Shown here: one piece after another, positions 1-11,971 of the stretch
Layout: each line of letters starts with the position of its first letter
Numbering within the stretch: position 1 is the first letter of the stretch
DNA from: Corallium rubrum
Taxonomy: Eukaryota; Cnidaria; Anthozoa; Scleralcyonacea; Coralliidae
Direction: 5' to 3'
NCBI GenBank assembly: GCA_964035015.1
Contig: OZ035997.1
Location: 65,537,904 to 65,601,903, forward strand
DNA length: 64,000 nt
The notes under the pieces: generated by a model
What the model saw: only the letters and a program-made list of their open reading frames with translations
What the model was told of the DNA's origin: nothing
Database searches by the model: none
Program-made: the position numbers and the translations under genes

Positions 1-285
1 CTCGACACGGCCATGTTGACCTGCGTCCTTCGTAATTCAGCCGCTGACTGCAAGTAAGGATGATTAGCCCCCAGCCCTTTATCCTTTTATCCTTTAATAA
101 TAAGTCACTTACTTACCGCTGGCCAACCACATGTGTGTTCAACTAGTCCGGGTTGATGATTTTTGGGATCAACTTCCCAGAGCTAAAAAAATAGATCAAA
201 TTACGAGAGTTTAGTCCTCTACAGGATCAACTACTAACTTATTGCTAACTATCAACCAAATTTATATTCGCCTAAATACCACTTA

Positions 286-364
<79 letters not shown>

Positions 365-383
365 CGATCGATCGATCGATCGA
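286..383. repeat. (TGAT)n then (ATCG)n microsatellite
   Basis: About 75 bp of TGAT units change into ATCG units by a T-to-C substitution. A similar TGAT tail closes the LINE fragment at 45.28 kb, so this may be the tail of a decayed LINE. Confidence 0.9.
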
Positions 384-574
384 CGGACAGAATGACGGAT
401 AGAGGGACGAATGATCAAATGAGGGAATTTATCCAATATACAACGTAAAAGCCATTTTCACAGCTTGTCAACAGGATGTTGTCGCAACAGGTCGGTAACA
501 AGGCTGTAAATAGGTTGTAACAATGCGGTTACAAATAGGTTGTAACAATGGTTGTAACAATGCTTGTTTACAGG

Positions 575-765
575 GAGGCACGGATGGCGTGTGCTGTTAG
601 GACGCTGTCTCTCACCACTAGGTCACCGTCTGGGAATTACACCGTTCTCGAGCTTGGGACTCATGTGAGTAGAGATAGTTGGTCTCTGCTGTGCCTTGCG
701 GGTTTTTCACCGGGTTCTCCGGTTTTCCTCCCTCCGCAAAATCAACACCTACAATCATGGAATAA
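575..765 (+). mobile_element. 5S-rRNA-derived SINE, copy 1 (internal deletion)
   Basis: It shares the body with the copies at 27.97 and 32.21 kb: GTGCTGTTAG.., CTCTCACCA, ACCGTCTGGGAA, GTTCTCGAGCTTG, then the proline-codon-like GGGTTTTTCACCGGGTTCTC and CCTCCCTCCGCAAAA. Most of the 5S segment between box A and box C is deleted here. The tail part of the same element (GGTCTTAGCTGTGATCTGTG...) sits separately at about 1147-1255, so the copy has been split. Confidence 0.75.
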
Positions 766-1146
766 TTACATTGGGACAACTTGCAATAATGTCACTTCTA
801 AGCAAAGATGCATTTTGCACAGTTAAGTTATCCTCCTCCTCCTCCCCCTCCCCCATCATACAATGTTGATTCACAAACATGGTCCAACATTGCCTGGTGG
901 GGGGAAGGGGGGAGGGTAGGCTTGTGGGGGTAGAGGCTTGTGGGGGTAGAGGCTGATGGTGGTTTAGAGGAGGCGACCGATTTTTTTTTAAAGAATTTAC
1001 GACGCTGTGAGAAATCGCGCTCCAACGGAAAATGTCCCAATTAATTATTCTATGAATAGGTTAGGATCAAATGAGGCCAGAAGCTACTGTGTAAAAATGT
1101 CACTTGCAACATGCTACTGCAGGACAACATCATCCGCTTAATTATT

Positions 1147-1255
1147 CTATGACTGTAGGTCTTAGCTGTGATCTGTGGTCTGAACTGTGTCTTATGGCGG
1201 CTGCTTGGAGCGCCTTTGATATGCCTCGATACGGCCACGTTGAAAATCCTTATAA
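1147..1255 (+). mobile_element. 5S-SINE tail segment
   Basis: Matches the 3' body of the SINE at 32.42-32.52 kb (GTCTTAGCTGTRATYTGTGG, GCGCCTTTRATATGCCT). It is separated from the head (575-765) by about 380 bp of unrelated GT-rich and CT-rich sequence. Confidence 0.6.
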
Positions 1256-1775
1256 GAAATTGTTTCGCAAATTACTCGCCTCCTGGAGTACGTATCTACG
1301 AAAAGTCACGGATTTAAACACAAAATGAACGATATTTTATTATTTAGTCACATTCTCAACTCGCTATCACCCGATGTCTCGTCTCGCTAAAATCGCCTTG
1401 TCTCGCTCACTAAATCAACAATGAACACATGCAAAACATGTCAATCACCCTGCTCTCTTCTAATTGGCTATCGCGCGCGTAATTTCCAACAATTGTAACT
1501 CTTGATATGTAATTATCAACTGATAATAACGACATAATATACACTCGGTTAAATACATTTGACAAACCTTGTTAGCATCAACTTGTTAACCAGTTGTTAA
1601 GTGCAGAGCTATAACAGGTTGTCGGAGCAACTAGTCACCAGTCTGTTGGAGTCATCAACCCGTGAACCTTGCTTCAAGTTGTCAACAACCTGTTACGGAC
1701 ATGTTAACTGCTTGCTGAACAGTCTAGTAACAACTTGCTTGCAGGCAGGCATGTAACAGCTTGCGCGTTCCTACG

Positions 1776-1940
1776 TGTGTAGTTTATTCATTCACTCATT
1801 CATTTATGCATCTATTCATTCATTTCACTCATTGATTCGTTTATTTATATATTTATTTATTTATTTATTTATTTATCTATTTATTTATTAATTTATTAAT
1901 TTATTTATAATTATTTATTTATTTATTTATTTATTTGTAA
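1776..1940. repeat. (ATTC)n/(TTTA)n low-complexity tract beside ETFDH exon 8 donor
   Basis: ATTC-type units grade into ATTT units and end about 5 bp from the exon 8 donor (GTAACT at 1945-1940). On the sense strand this puts an A-rich repeat directly inside the intron start. Confidence 0.85.
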
Positions 1941-1945
1941 GTTAC

Positions 1946-2092
1946 CTCTTTCAATCCAATTCCATAAGTTTGATGTTGAGCATTCTTGCGTAGATCAAAC
2001 TTGTTGAATAGTGTCTTCGCGAGGTGACCATGGCAACCTTCGCCAAATAGCGTCAACTTGGCATGAAATTCCATCCCTCTCTCAAAGTTCGC
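1946..2092 (-). CDS. ETFDH: ETFDH exon 8
   Basis: 147 bp, 49 codons, phase 0 at both ends (residues 213-261): [24 protein letters not shown] and QTYGIGLKE, all characteristic of ETFDH. The acceptor is GTTTATAG and the donor is GTAACT. It is separated from exon 7 by a 10.7-kb intron full of elements. I could not find the following exon (the LWVIDE/HTVGWPL region) in 1-1945, so it probably lies outside the window. Confidence 0.95.
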
Positions 2093-2229
2093 CTATAAAC
2101 ACAAAGCATCTTTACCAAACATACGCACAAAATGAATATCCACATATTGATGCAACGCATCATGAGACGAGCCAGAGCCATGGTTGGTGTGGTTTATTTA
2201 TCAATACTTTAAAGAACTAAAGACACTAA

Positions 2230-2580
2230 AATTTCAACAGATTTATCTGTTGCAATTAGGTATGTTGATGTTCTCTTATAAAAGTACATTACTACCAAAA
2301 AAATTCAATGTTTATTACAAATAACCAAATTCATTTGCATAATACTAGATCAACAGAATTTTTTTATCTTCCATTATGTAGAACAAATATTCGAAAATTC
2401 TCAGTTCAATTCCAGGGTCCAAAACCCTTTAATTCACTTCCTTCGGAACTTACTAATTCTGCCTCGACTCCTACTTTTAAAAGGAAACTAAAATTGTTTC
2501 TCTTTATGAATAATTAAGTTATTTATGTTTAAGGCTATCATACTTGTTCTTTATGTCTGTATATAATTTTATTATATGGC
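2230..2580 (+). pseudogene. 5'-truncated LINE: C-terminal fragment of ORF2
   Basis: An open frame to the stop at 2515-2517 contains HNTRST, then FYLPLCRTNIRKFSVQFQGP, KPFNSLPSEL and FKRKLKLFL. This is the conserved C-terminal tail of CR1/L2-like non-LTR ORF2 proteins (YNTR ... R.N..KFS....GPK.WN.LP..L......FK..LK). No reverse transcriptase motifs remain; a short 3' UTR follows. It lies in ETFDH intron 7, antisense to the gene. Confidence 0.75.
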
Positions 2581-2979
2581 TGGGTTTGATTTCCCGTCCG
2601 TACGCAAAACGACGCACGCTGATTGGTTCCTGAGAGGTCGGGATTTTACGATATTGACCGACGGGTCAACACGCTTTTTTCTCGGCCCTGTAAGTTTTGG
2701 CGGGAACATTTCTGAGTTGATTTGAATACAAATAAAAGAGAAGTAGGTATGTTTATTCAAATATTCTGAACAATAAAATGTGCTGGAACATCACTGTTGA
2801 TTTTCTTTAAAGCTGTTTATCTAAAAACACGACAAATAAAAGCCGAACTGGTGTGAATAAGAAGGCCAAGAAGCGACACGAAAAGTCAACAGGTAAGGTA
2901 AACAGCATACTCCAAAGACGAAAACAACACTCGAAGCTTAAAAATAAAATGAACCAATAACCATATAATAAATTCCGTA

Positions 2980-3114
2980 TTAACCTCGTTTGCTCGGTCT
3001 GTACTGGAAAGTATTTGCCCTCGGTTTTATCGCACAAACCTCGCTCCTTCGTCGCTCGGTCTGTGCGAAAACCTCAGGCAAATACGTTCCCGTACAGACC
3101 TCGCACTCGGTTAA
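2980..3114. repeat. Palindromic MITE (TTAACCTCG.../...CGGTTAA)
   Basis: Imperfect inverted arms of about 65 bp around a TTCG turn; both arms carry CTCGGTCTGTRC, GTATTTGCC and CGCACA. Confidence 0.8.
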
Positions 3115-3501
3115 TAAGTCTTTAATATGTTAAATTATGTCATGTAAGCTCTGTTAAAGAGGGAGCCTAAACCTATATAAGCCTTATGGTTTCTTTTTAG
3201 GCTTCCTCGCCACTGCCTTCTTTTAATTCTTCTTTTTAGAATTAAGACAAACATTGTACAGTATTAAGTAGTGGCGGAAACAATTTCAATAAACATTTCA
3301 AAAGCTTTTTGGTAATCAATCATTAGCGATCGGTGGTCATCTAGACTTGCTCCAAGTCCCTTGGTCATCGGTACACGCGCGCGTGCCCACGCGGGATCCG
3401 GGCGTGGGAGGACACAAGCAGGGGCGGACTGGCAGCAGAAAAGTTACCGGGATATTATATGAAAGGGGCACTTGGTTGACTGTAAAGCCTGAATATTCTA
3501 A

Positions 3502-4021
3502 GGCCCTGTTTACATGGAGGTACGGTGACCTTTCTAGGAGGGTTACCCTTTGAAGCGAGTCAAAAGATAGCCCTTGTTTACATGGAGTAGGGTGACCCTT
3601 GTAGCAGGGTTAACTCTTCTAGTAGGGTCATATTACTTCTGCGCGACCATTTTACTATATTTTCGGTTTACATGTTATTGTTGGCGTCATTCGCTTGATA
3701 TCTTCGATAGACTTCACAAGGTGTACAAGAACAGGAAGGGCAGCCACAAAATCGTTAAGACATTTTGTCCGGTACGCGTTTTTTTTTTCTCATTGAAACA
3801 TAACCCGGCTGCCAGGGTCACCCTAGCAATTACATGGCTTTTGTAAACAAAAAGATAGCCCTGCCGCCAGGGCTACCCTAGCAAGCGGATAGGGTAACCC
3901 TCCCCCCAGGGTCGCCCTAGCACTCACGTAAACGAAACACGGAAAGACAATGAACTAGGGTAACCCTTTTACTAGGGTAACCCTTCTAGAAGGGTCACCC
4001 TACCTCCATTTAAACAGGGCC
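3502..4021. mobile_element. TIR element GGCCCTGTTTACATGGAGG
   Basis: The left end GGCCCTGTTTACATGGAGG is mirrored at 4021 (TTTAAACAGGGCC on the plus strand). The interior is full of AGGGTNACCCT half-palindromes (AGGGTGACCC, AGGGTTACCC), so the element can fold at several registers. No coding sequence. Confidence 0.8.
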
Positions 4022-5380
4022 AAAGGGTCCTGGCCGGGCTGTGCGCCCGGGGCGTTCCGGCCTCTAGGAAATTTTTGAGACTCTGAAATTGTATTTCCTC
4101 TGTATGTCGATATTTTTTGGTGACTACAACATTTAATAGACACTGAATAATATATTATATACTATGAGTAATATTTAAGTCACAAGTGGTTTACTGTTCC
4201 AGGATTCAACTACTCTTAGTCTTAGAGTTCCAAAATGTATTATACAGTATACATCTTATGAAAAGTGAATTACAAAGAAAAGATAATACAATTACATGCA
4301 GAGTAAGTAGTTTAGAAAATATATATTGTATACCATTGTGTTTGTAGTTTACGACTAATAGTCTTGCAATGCAACTAGTAACAACTGTATTTCATGTTTA
4401 CGTTATAAGCTGTATTTTGTTAATTAGGGAGGTTATGATTCAGACAACGGACTACGGCTACGGTAGAAAGTTTAACAGTGGTATTAAATGGTGGTGTATT
4501 TATACATTCAAATTTCAAGATACATAATCGCACGGACTTGTTTTGTTCTTAAATTATTGAGGAAGAACACTTGTTCAATCTAAGGTAGTCGCGAGAGTAA
4601 TGTTAAGCTTCTCCAAGGCTTCTGTAGTGACTCAGGTTTCGCGTTGTCTTTACAACGTACAAATTGCTTTTTCTACGTTGTCAACAGAGTCAAGACGGCG
4701 TAAAGATTACTCTTGGGACCGTCATTTGCAAACGTTCTTTGTCTATGACATAAAATTCTATTGTGCAAACACGTTGCCGTAGTCGTAGTCGCTGTGTTTT
4801 CTTAAAGTCCCTATTGTCTTTGTGGGGGCGCCTGAAACGAAAAACAAGGGGGCACACGGGGAAATTTCCGCCTCCTTGGAAACAAAAGACTTGTAAGACT
4901 TGTAAACCTTGCAGACGCGGGGGCGTTACCGTTCACTTTTCCGATCGGAGGAGTGTCAGGAGGTGTGGCCCTGAAAAACATGTCAATCAAAAAGAAAAAA
5001 TCATGTGATCAACGCTCTGGGTTTAAAAATATCACTTCTATCACAGGCGAAATTTCAACACCCGAAGATATACCGAAATAAACAAAATACACTGAGGTTG
5101 TTAGTTATTGGATTCAGAGATATTTTAAAGTCCGTTGGGTTTTGTGTTTATCATTTACCTTCTTTATAAAATATTTATAATTGATAAATTTCATCTGTTC
5201 ATTGTTTTTCGGAAGTTTGAATAAAATTTGAATAACCCCCGTCGGCAAGGTCACGGCGTTGTCTGATATTCTTTGATTGCAATGATTGTAAAAGTATTGG
5301 TTGGCTATTCCTTCCATGACGAGTTTTAATTGCCCTATTTTCCTCTCATGACAATACTTCAACTGTCTGACCTAACGGAT
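4022..5380. other. ETFDH intron 7, no recognised feature
   Basis: AT-rich intronic sequence; I see no gene, LINE motif or clear repeat unit here. Confidence 0.6.
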
Positions 5381-5385
5381 TTTGG

Positions 5386-6149
5386 CAACCTCGTACCCAG
5401 GGCATTTTGCCTCCGCATTGAGAGGTCGGCGAAAGTGGTGAGATAGAGCATAATTTATTCATGAAAATCTGGATTACAATAGATTCACTCTTCGAAATTT
5501 ATCCCCAAAAATAGAAATGATAGCTTTGGTTACAGTCAAGAACAGCATTAGATATATGCTTGTTCATGACATTCACATGTGTACTAGATAATCGTGGGGG
5601 TATCATGATGAATAATGCTAGTCAGTTGCTTTTATGATGAAGGCTTCGCACGTAAGTAAGTTGGCACAAAGACCGCATACATTTTCTTGTCGCAAAACAA
5701 CACCGCTGCCAAACGTTTTGCGCATGTACGACGTCCGAGCTCGTCCTCGGAAAAAGAGCGGGAAAACACTGAAATATTTGGACTGGTCCGAGAGTCCGAC
5801 ACAAAAGTTAAAATTATAAGCATACTACCAAAAAGGTAAGGTAGGTAATTTGTGTATGGCTTCCTTGTCCATATTGTAACATATTCTGAATTTACTCCTT
5901 CGTAATTTTCTTTACCCTTTTTTTTAAACACAAATGAATAGTCGAGTCTTACTTAGTCTTCACTGTCTGGTTGTTGTCGCCACGGCTAATTCCCACTTCT
6001 CTCGCAATGTTTATTCAGCGAATTCACGCATGCGGACACGTTTGGCAGCGGTGTTCCCTAAAATTCTTGGTGTTATGTGACTAGCCGATGCCAGGACCAT
6101 TTTCGCAGACTTCCCCACGTGGAGGCAAAATGCTCTGGGTACGAGGCTG
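5386..6149. mobile_element. MULE-like MITE copy A, interrupted by an inserted TIR element
   Basis: Ends CAACCTCGTACCCAGGGCAT and its mirror at 6149. The internal sequence (ATTTATTCAT, GATAGCTTTGGTTA, AAGAACARCATTAGATATATG, GAATAATGCTAG) is shared with copy B at 35.99-36.51 kb. Relative to B it carries about 357 bp of the AACACCGCTGCCAAACG element (5699-6055). The flanks GGATTTTGG and GGATGTTAA look like a decayed 9-bp target duplication. The left flank and end recur inverted at 17.39-17.50 kb. Confidence 0.8.
5699..6055. mobile_element. TIR element AACACCGCTGCCAAACG, copy 1
   Basis: About 357 bp with 17-bp perfect inverted ends, inside MULE-like MITE copy A. Comparison with copy B, which lacks it, defines the insertion. 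Related copies are at 11972-12329 and 18496-18843. Confidence 0.85.
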
Positions 6150-6382
6150 GGATGTTAAACGAAAGCGAAAGCAAACCGCCGTGTGATTTAGACAACACGG
6201 GTTTCCTAATTTCATGTCTTAATTGTCCTTCAGCCGTTTAATCCAAGGCCAAGAAAAATTGTTCGATTATGAGAAGGCCAAAATTGCAAACCCCGATGTA
6301 AAATTACTCGGTCCCAGACTTCTCCTACTATCCGAGCTCTAGCTCCTCAACCTTCTATTCGCTATCCGCATTTGACTGGAGT

Positions 6383-6998
6383 CATCTTCGTTCCCAGGGT
6401 CTCCTCGGTACACTGGGAAATTGGAGGCCATGGTCCGATGAAAACAGGATGTCCTAGATTCTAGGACATTGAGTCATTGAATACATCACATTGCCCTAGG
6501 TGCGAACATGGACATAATATAACGAAACAAACGAGATACACTCAGCTATTTCAAGAAAAGTTGCCTTGTTATGACGTCCGAAAGGTTTGGTGTTTACTGC
6601 TCTTCCCGCTATACACAAAATAGCACAATTTCCCTTACCAAAATGCTTTTCAAACATAGGTTGTTTACAAACATAATTTGCCGTCGCCGACGAATGAGTC
6701 ACCAAGTCACGCTATGTCTAAAATCGTTCAATTTTGAGAGTTAAATGATGAAACTCATCGCAGTTCCAATTCGCTTTAAGAATCCTACTTTGTTGGCTTT
6801 ATTTGTAGACTTTTTCAGTGTTATCTGAGCGATAATCTTCATTCTATTCACACCGTTGTTTGACAGTTGAAAATATATTTGCCCAATTCCTGTTTTAGAC
6901 AATAGCCTTCGTCCAGCCAATCACACGCTTCAACCGTTTTCATCTGACCAGGGCCTCCGATTTCCCAGTGTACCGAGGAGGCCCTGGGAACGAGGATG
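6383..6998. mobile_element. MULE-like TIR element, 9-bp target duplication GACTGGAGT
   Basis: 616 bp. The ends CATCTTCGTTCCCAGGG and CATCCTCGTTCCCAGGG extend as inverted repeats for about 60 bp (CTCCTCGGTACACTGGGAAA). The exact direct repeat GACTGGAGT flanks it at 6374-6382 and 6999-7007. No transposase seen. Confidence 0.88.
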
Positions 6999-7013
6999 GA
7001 CTGGAGTTTCCCC

Positions 7014-7019
7014 CACTGA

Positions 7020-7074
<55 letters not shown>

Positions 7075-7170
7075 CTGAACTGCGGGTGCTGGTCAAAAAT
7101 GTGTCCCCACTTTCACTTTCAAAATGGCGGCATTTATGGGTCCTTCTGCTAATGGTAGCGACCACTGACA
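7014..7170. repeat. MITE with expanded (TA)n, copy 1
   Basis: Contains CACTGACC, a 52-bp TA run (7022-7073), then GTCCCCACTTTCACTTTCAA and ATGGCGGCATTTATGGGTCC. The same sequence in reverse lies at 10551-10683, with only about 10 bp of TA. Confidence 0.8.
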
Positions 7171-7239
7171 TGTACTTATCGTAGGAAAAAAGAATATTTT
7201 TGTAAATACAAAGCGATTTTCTTACTTTATTAATAAATT

Positions 7240-7455
7240 GTTCCTATGCGAGGGCTTTCCCAGAGGTAAATAAAATCGTCTGGCGTTAGCCAGAATAAAA
7301 TGCTAAACACCAATTCGGACAGGAAAGACTTAGAGACATAGTTAAAAATTGTTCTTGTAAAGGCTTCCCCAAGAGGTGAATAAAATCGTCTGGCGTTATT
7401 AGCCAGAACAAAATACTAAAGAGTAAAGAGCAATAAATTCGGACAGGAAAGAGTT
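7240..7455. repeat. Two direct units with the GTCTGGCGTTAGCCAGA core
   Basis: Two repeats about 114 bp apart, each with GAGGTRAATAAAATCGTC, TGGCGTTAGCCAGA, AAATRCTAAA and ATTCGGACAGGAAAG. The core recurs at 54.87, 57.46, 57.54 and 58.93 kb. Confidence 0.75.
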
Positions 7456-7860
7456 AATGCATGCAGGTTGGTCATTGTTAATTTCTTGTGGCCTGCTGGA
7501 TTATTTGTCTGACCAAATAGGAATATCGCCTCCCATGTAAACAGCCCCTAAGAAGAACTTGGTACTCGCTTTTTTACGATTTTCTCGTGATCTTCAGCGG
7601 TTCTTTATAGAGCTGGCGACTTCGTAAAACGAAATGTTTGTAGATTTCCATGACCATGTGTATTTTGACATTCTTGTTTATTTTATTTTATTGCCATGCA
7701 AGTGTTCGTGCAGTACCGCCGGCCGACACGTCTTTAATTCAGACTGCTAGAAAGCTACAACAGTAATTGTCTAGGAATATTATTATTGTAGTTCAGAACT
7801 ACAATAAGACTCTTTTCATGAAAACAACCTGGGCCGCTCAGCAAATATTTTGTTACACAT

Positions 7861-8290
7861 GACAAACTCGAGACCAGAACGATATTATGCTGACTTGGCA
7901 AAAATTCGACAAAGTTTGCCTAGTCAGTCTACTCCGAACATTTTCTCAAGAAATAATCCACTGTAGAAGTTATAAAATATATTGGCAGAAAGATAATTCA
8001 CCTTGCTACAACATACGTACAGTTTAATAATTGTTAGTTGTTTGCTGTACAAGCTGTGTTAGTTAGTAATACTCAGAAAAACTCTGAGCTCTGAGCGGGA
8101 CTCGATCCCACAACCTTCTGAATGCTAGCCAGACGCTCAAACCAATGAGCCAATGAGCGTCTGGCTAGCATTCAGAAGGTTGTGGGATCTAACAATTATT
8201 ACTAACATCAAGCTGCAATTTCTGAAACTAACTATACGTACAGTTTATCCGACAAAATAGCTTAGTTTCCCTAAAAAAATAGGTACGCAA
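7861..8290 (+). repeat. Dispersed repeat R1, copy 1 (split by SINE)
   Basis: CCGAACATTTTCTCAAGAAA, CCACTGTAGAAG, AAAGATAATTCA and ACATACGTACAGTTT match copy 2 at 10376-10510 in the same orientation. Copy 1 is interrupted at 8027-8233. Confidence 0.8.
8027..8233. mobile_element. Fold-back tRNA-derived SINE with 14-bp target duplication
   Basis: The insertion is flanked by ATACGTACAGTTTA (8013-8026 and 8034... on the right at 8234-8247) and is absent from the R1 copy at 10.46 kb. Read on the minus strand it holds a tRNA-like promoter: A-box-like TGGCTCATTGGTTTGAG and B-box-like GGATCGAGTCCC. About 40 bp (GAGCGTCTGGCTAGCATTCA, GAAGGTTGTGGGATC) is repeated in inverted orientation around position 8153, so the element is a hairpin. 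Confidence 0.82.
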
Positions 8291-8380
8291 TGCGTACATG
8301 CGGATACTGGTATTTATTTGGCCTACAGATAATGATTGAACAACGTAAATTGTTCACTAAAATATACTGAAAATGCTTGA

Positions 8381-9640
8381 TAACCTTGCGACATATCAGC
8401 ATATGCTCTCACGTATTATCTAGAATCGACAATAATTATTCATTTTTAAATGCCCTTAATAACTTAACAATAATGTTTAATTCTAGCCCTTACTTAAACT
8501 CCAACCCAATCCCTAACCCAAGCCCGGCCCCAACCCTAATCTTAACTCTAATCTTAAAATGACAATTTTATAGGTAAATTGGGAAAAACAGGAAACCCGA
8601 TCGCTAATCGCATTGTTAAAAGAATGTGATAATATATCGCTTTCGTTCTAATCTTTATTACGTTAGACTCTGGTAACACATGAATTGATTTGTCCCAACA
8701 ATGATCAACGCGCTTTTTGAATAAGTATTTTATACGCCTGCACGTAACTCAAGCAGTACCAAGTACAGTTGATTTCTTTCTTTCTTTCTGCGTATATATG
8801 CAGACAATCAGACATACAGCTAAGACATCTTGGCCAAGGGCCTAACATGTCAACAGTACACTTGAAACATTAGTTAAGACATGAAACACGGTCCCTATAA
8901 TCGCATTAAAATATATACTTCTATCGCTTTAATTTCGCTCGAGTGGAATGTTAGAACTCAACACAATAAGCGTGTGATCATGCCACACGTATATTCGAAT
9001 TAAAGCATTAGAGCCGGCGCAAAGAACAGCCTGAAAATTCCAGCTTGTGAATTATAGTTAAACATCTCGGCCCAGCGCTTATCATGTTAACACTTCGAAC
9101 ATTAATTCAAAGGCTCTTCAGGTTTCAGAAATATTGATTGGAACGGTTTAACACTCTTGTCTGAGCAAAAACGTTACAAATTGACTACACCCTTCAACAT
9201 GTACTGTTACGTCTCACCTATAGAAATAACAATAATCGTTCATTTCTAACGATTAACCCCAATCTGGCAATCTCTAACCCCTATACTAAAATGTTTGAAC
9301 ACACGGTAAGGTTAGGTAAAACATAGTTGGTAAATCGGCAAAAACAGGAAACGCGGACGCTACTCGCATTGTTAAAGAATATGATATTTTTACGTTTTAT
9401 ATGTCTATGTTTTAGACTCTGGTAATATATGCATTGATGCGTCTCAATAAATCAATGTTCAACGCGTTTTTTGAATAAGTATTGAATACGTCTACATGTA
9501 ACATAAACAGTGCCAAGCACGGTGGATTTCTGCGTGTAAACCTATAGCTAAAACATCTTGGCCGAGCGCCTAACACGTAAACACTTCAAACATTTAATAG
9601 TTAAAAGGGCATTCAGATTTCAGAAAGATCTTTAATCCGA
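8381..9640 (+). repeat. Diverged tandem duplication, about 730-bp period
   Basis: Matching blocks recur in order: AAAAACAGGAAAC, CGCATTGTTAAA, TTAGACTCTGGTAA, AACGCGYTTTTTGAATAAGT, ACATCTTGGCC and CTAACAYGT at about 8.58-8.88 kb and 9.32-9.59 kb, with a third partial copy near 9.05-9.14 kb. No coding capacity. Confidence 0.7.
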
Positions 9641-10170
9641 AGCCAAACAAGCGCTGACACTGTTTCTTTGTCCTTGGAAAGCTTGTCGTTTAGGCAACAA
9701 AGTCGAAACGCGTTCCAGAATTATTAGAGTATAAACACTTTGTATGGTTTGATTACGTGATGCTGAGATGAACACGAGAAAGTATTGCATGTAAATATGC
9801 AGTCAACGCGCGCTTGTATTTATAGTATAAAACAACAGTACATACATACATGTACATAAAAATGTATTAAAATGCTGAAATACATATTGTTACGAAACCA
9901 GACAATCCGCAAAAATTCTCAAAACCGTTCAGATTTATACCGACAGACCAGTAGCCCACTGTCAGCTGTCGACTTGTCATATATTTCTTGGCGTCTTGTG
10001 ATAGCGCGCAAATGTTCATTACCTGAAACAAAACTCAACTTTCTATCTTCCATTCATTGTTCTGGTACACGTTGATAAACCCTTCGGACATACAAATATG
10101 ACTTCTGAAGTATGCTGATTCGGATCCGCTATTGGTCGTTTGCGTTGATCACGTGATTGACGAAAACATT

Positions 10171-10172
<2 letters not shown>

Positions 10173-10228
<56 letters not shown>

Positions 10229-10237
10229 AACACACAA
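10173..10237. repeat. (CA)n microsatellite
   Basis: About 50 bp of pure CA followed by interrupted CA units. Confidence 0.95.
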
Positions 10238-10375
10238 ACACACAACCGCGCTCATGACATAGCGGATATGGTTTAGCAACCAGTATCCGCAAAAAGCGAA
10301 ATACCGAACATGTCCAAATCATAACAGCGGCCGCTATTAATTTTCTTTCCGACTTTTTTTTCCGTATGTATTATA

Positions 10376-10510
10376 ATGTCTTCTCCGAATGTTTTCTCGA
10401 GAAATAAACCACTGTAGAAGCTATCAAATACACTGGAAGAAAGATAATTCATCTGGCTACAACATACGTACAGTTTATCCGACGAAATAGCTTAGTTTTC
10501 GTAAAAAAAG
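10376..10510 (+). repeat. Dispersed repeat R1, copy 2 (empty site)
   Basis: Uninterrupted relative of 7861-8290; it reads straight through CATACGTACAGTTTATCCGA and so shows the site before SINE insertion. Confidence 0.8.
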
Positions 10511-10550
10511 CGAAACACCGAACATGTCCAACACGAACTAGAGATCTTAG

Positions 10551-10683
10551 GTATCGGTCAGCGACCCTCACCATTAGCAAAAGGACCCATAAATGCCGCC
10601 ATTTTGAAAGTGAAAATGGGGACACTTTTCCTAACTCAAAGGTAATAGGAGCACGCAGTCCAGTTATATATATAGGTCAGTGG
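10551..10683. repeat. MITE copy 2 (short TA)
   Basis: Reverse-orientation relative of 7014-7170; TA tract only TATATATATA. Confidence 0.8.
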
Positions 10684-10689
10684 TTTCCC

Positions 10690-11960
10690 CCCTCTAGTTT
10701 TATTGTGGCCACCGCTGACCTTCGGCGGGAGCCACTATGTCGGCGTGATCTTGCTTGCTTGATTGCTTGTCTTGGACCTCACTTACGTCATACTCGACAA
10801 CTATCGTGACATCATCGCCAAAAGTTTACTTGGATTGATGGATTCACGGAAAGTCGAAGATACATAGGGTCAGAACAAATATATCTCGCTTTTCAAAGAA
10901 CATGTTCAATATAGCATTCTTCGTAAATTTCGTGAAGTTTTAGGCTATACTACACGAAAAACAATAGCTTTTAAATAAACACGCTACTTTATTATGTTCC
11001 CTCCAAACTATTCCCGTGCGCCTCCGGGTTTGTGTTTACAATCTTTAAATTCGCTGACGCTCAGACACTTTAAACTAAAATTTTAAACTACCATGCTCCG
11101 TCAATTTCGTGTTGTTCTAATTCTTCTTAAATTTTGTGAAGTTCTAAGCGAAGCGTTTCGAAATATCAGCAAGTTTCACAGTCAATTGGAAACGCGGGTT
11201 TCAAATTTCACTTACCCGTCAAAATAAAGAAACATGAATATCTCCGCAAATGCGCAGTAGCGGTTGTAATTCACCCTTAAATTAGTATAATCGTATTCCT
11301 TTTACTATTGATGTTGATAATACTTTTGATTATCGATTACTCTTGATAACGTAATAGCCAGTGTCTGTGAAGTTTGGGGGCAAGACCAGATCGAGGTAAC
11401 AGTGCAACTGCGCGGTGGACACATGCATGCGTAGCATGCCTATCTTTTGTGATGTCTATGTGGAATCGAATGACTCAAAGAGACCCGTCCAGTTCTTTCG
11501 TCGCTTTTCCAAAAGATGTTGTCAAATTCGTTTTTTCCAAATTTGTCGTCAAGCTTCAGTGAGTTTCAAGATTTTAGCAATCTTCTGGATACCATAACCA
11601 CAACGAAAACCCTAACCCTAGTCAGAAATCTGGTTTACCCCATAGCTTTTTAGAAAAAAAAAGAAATATTTGGCAACATATTTTCGAAAAAACAAAAAGG
11701 ATTGGATGAGTCCCTTTGAGTCATCCCTTTTAATCTCCACCGAAAAGGTCTGACCGTCCTAACCATGTGGAAACAGCTCAGTGGCATAGCGTAAATTCGG
11801 AGAGCTTGGGTTCGACTCCCAGTTACTGTAATAGACTTTCCATTTTAATACAAATATACAAAATAATAATACAATAAACAAAACAACTATAAGAATTAAA
11901 AGTCCTCGTGGTTCGAGCACTGGCTTCGACGGGTTCTAGTTCAAAACGTAAACTGAGAAC
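10690..11960. other. ETFDH intron 7, no gene; one degenerate tRNA-like block
   Basis: At 11773-11826 AGCTCAGTGGCATAGCG and GGGTTCGACTCCCAG resemble tRNA A and B boxes, but no acceptor stem forms; probably a SINE relic. AACCCTAACCCTAG at 11608 is only two telomere-like units. Nothing else recognised. Confidence 0.5.
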
Positions 11961-11971
11961 GTACTCGTGAC

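Noticed and set aside
11600-11625. Telomeric repeat CCCTAA
   Set aside because: Only two units; no interstitial telomere block.
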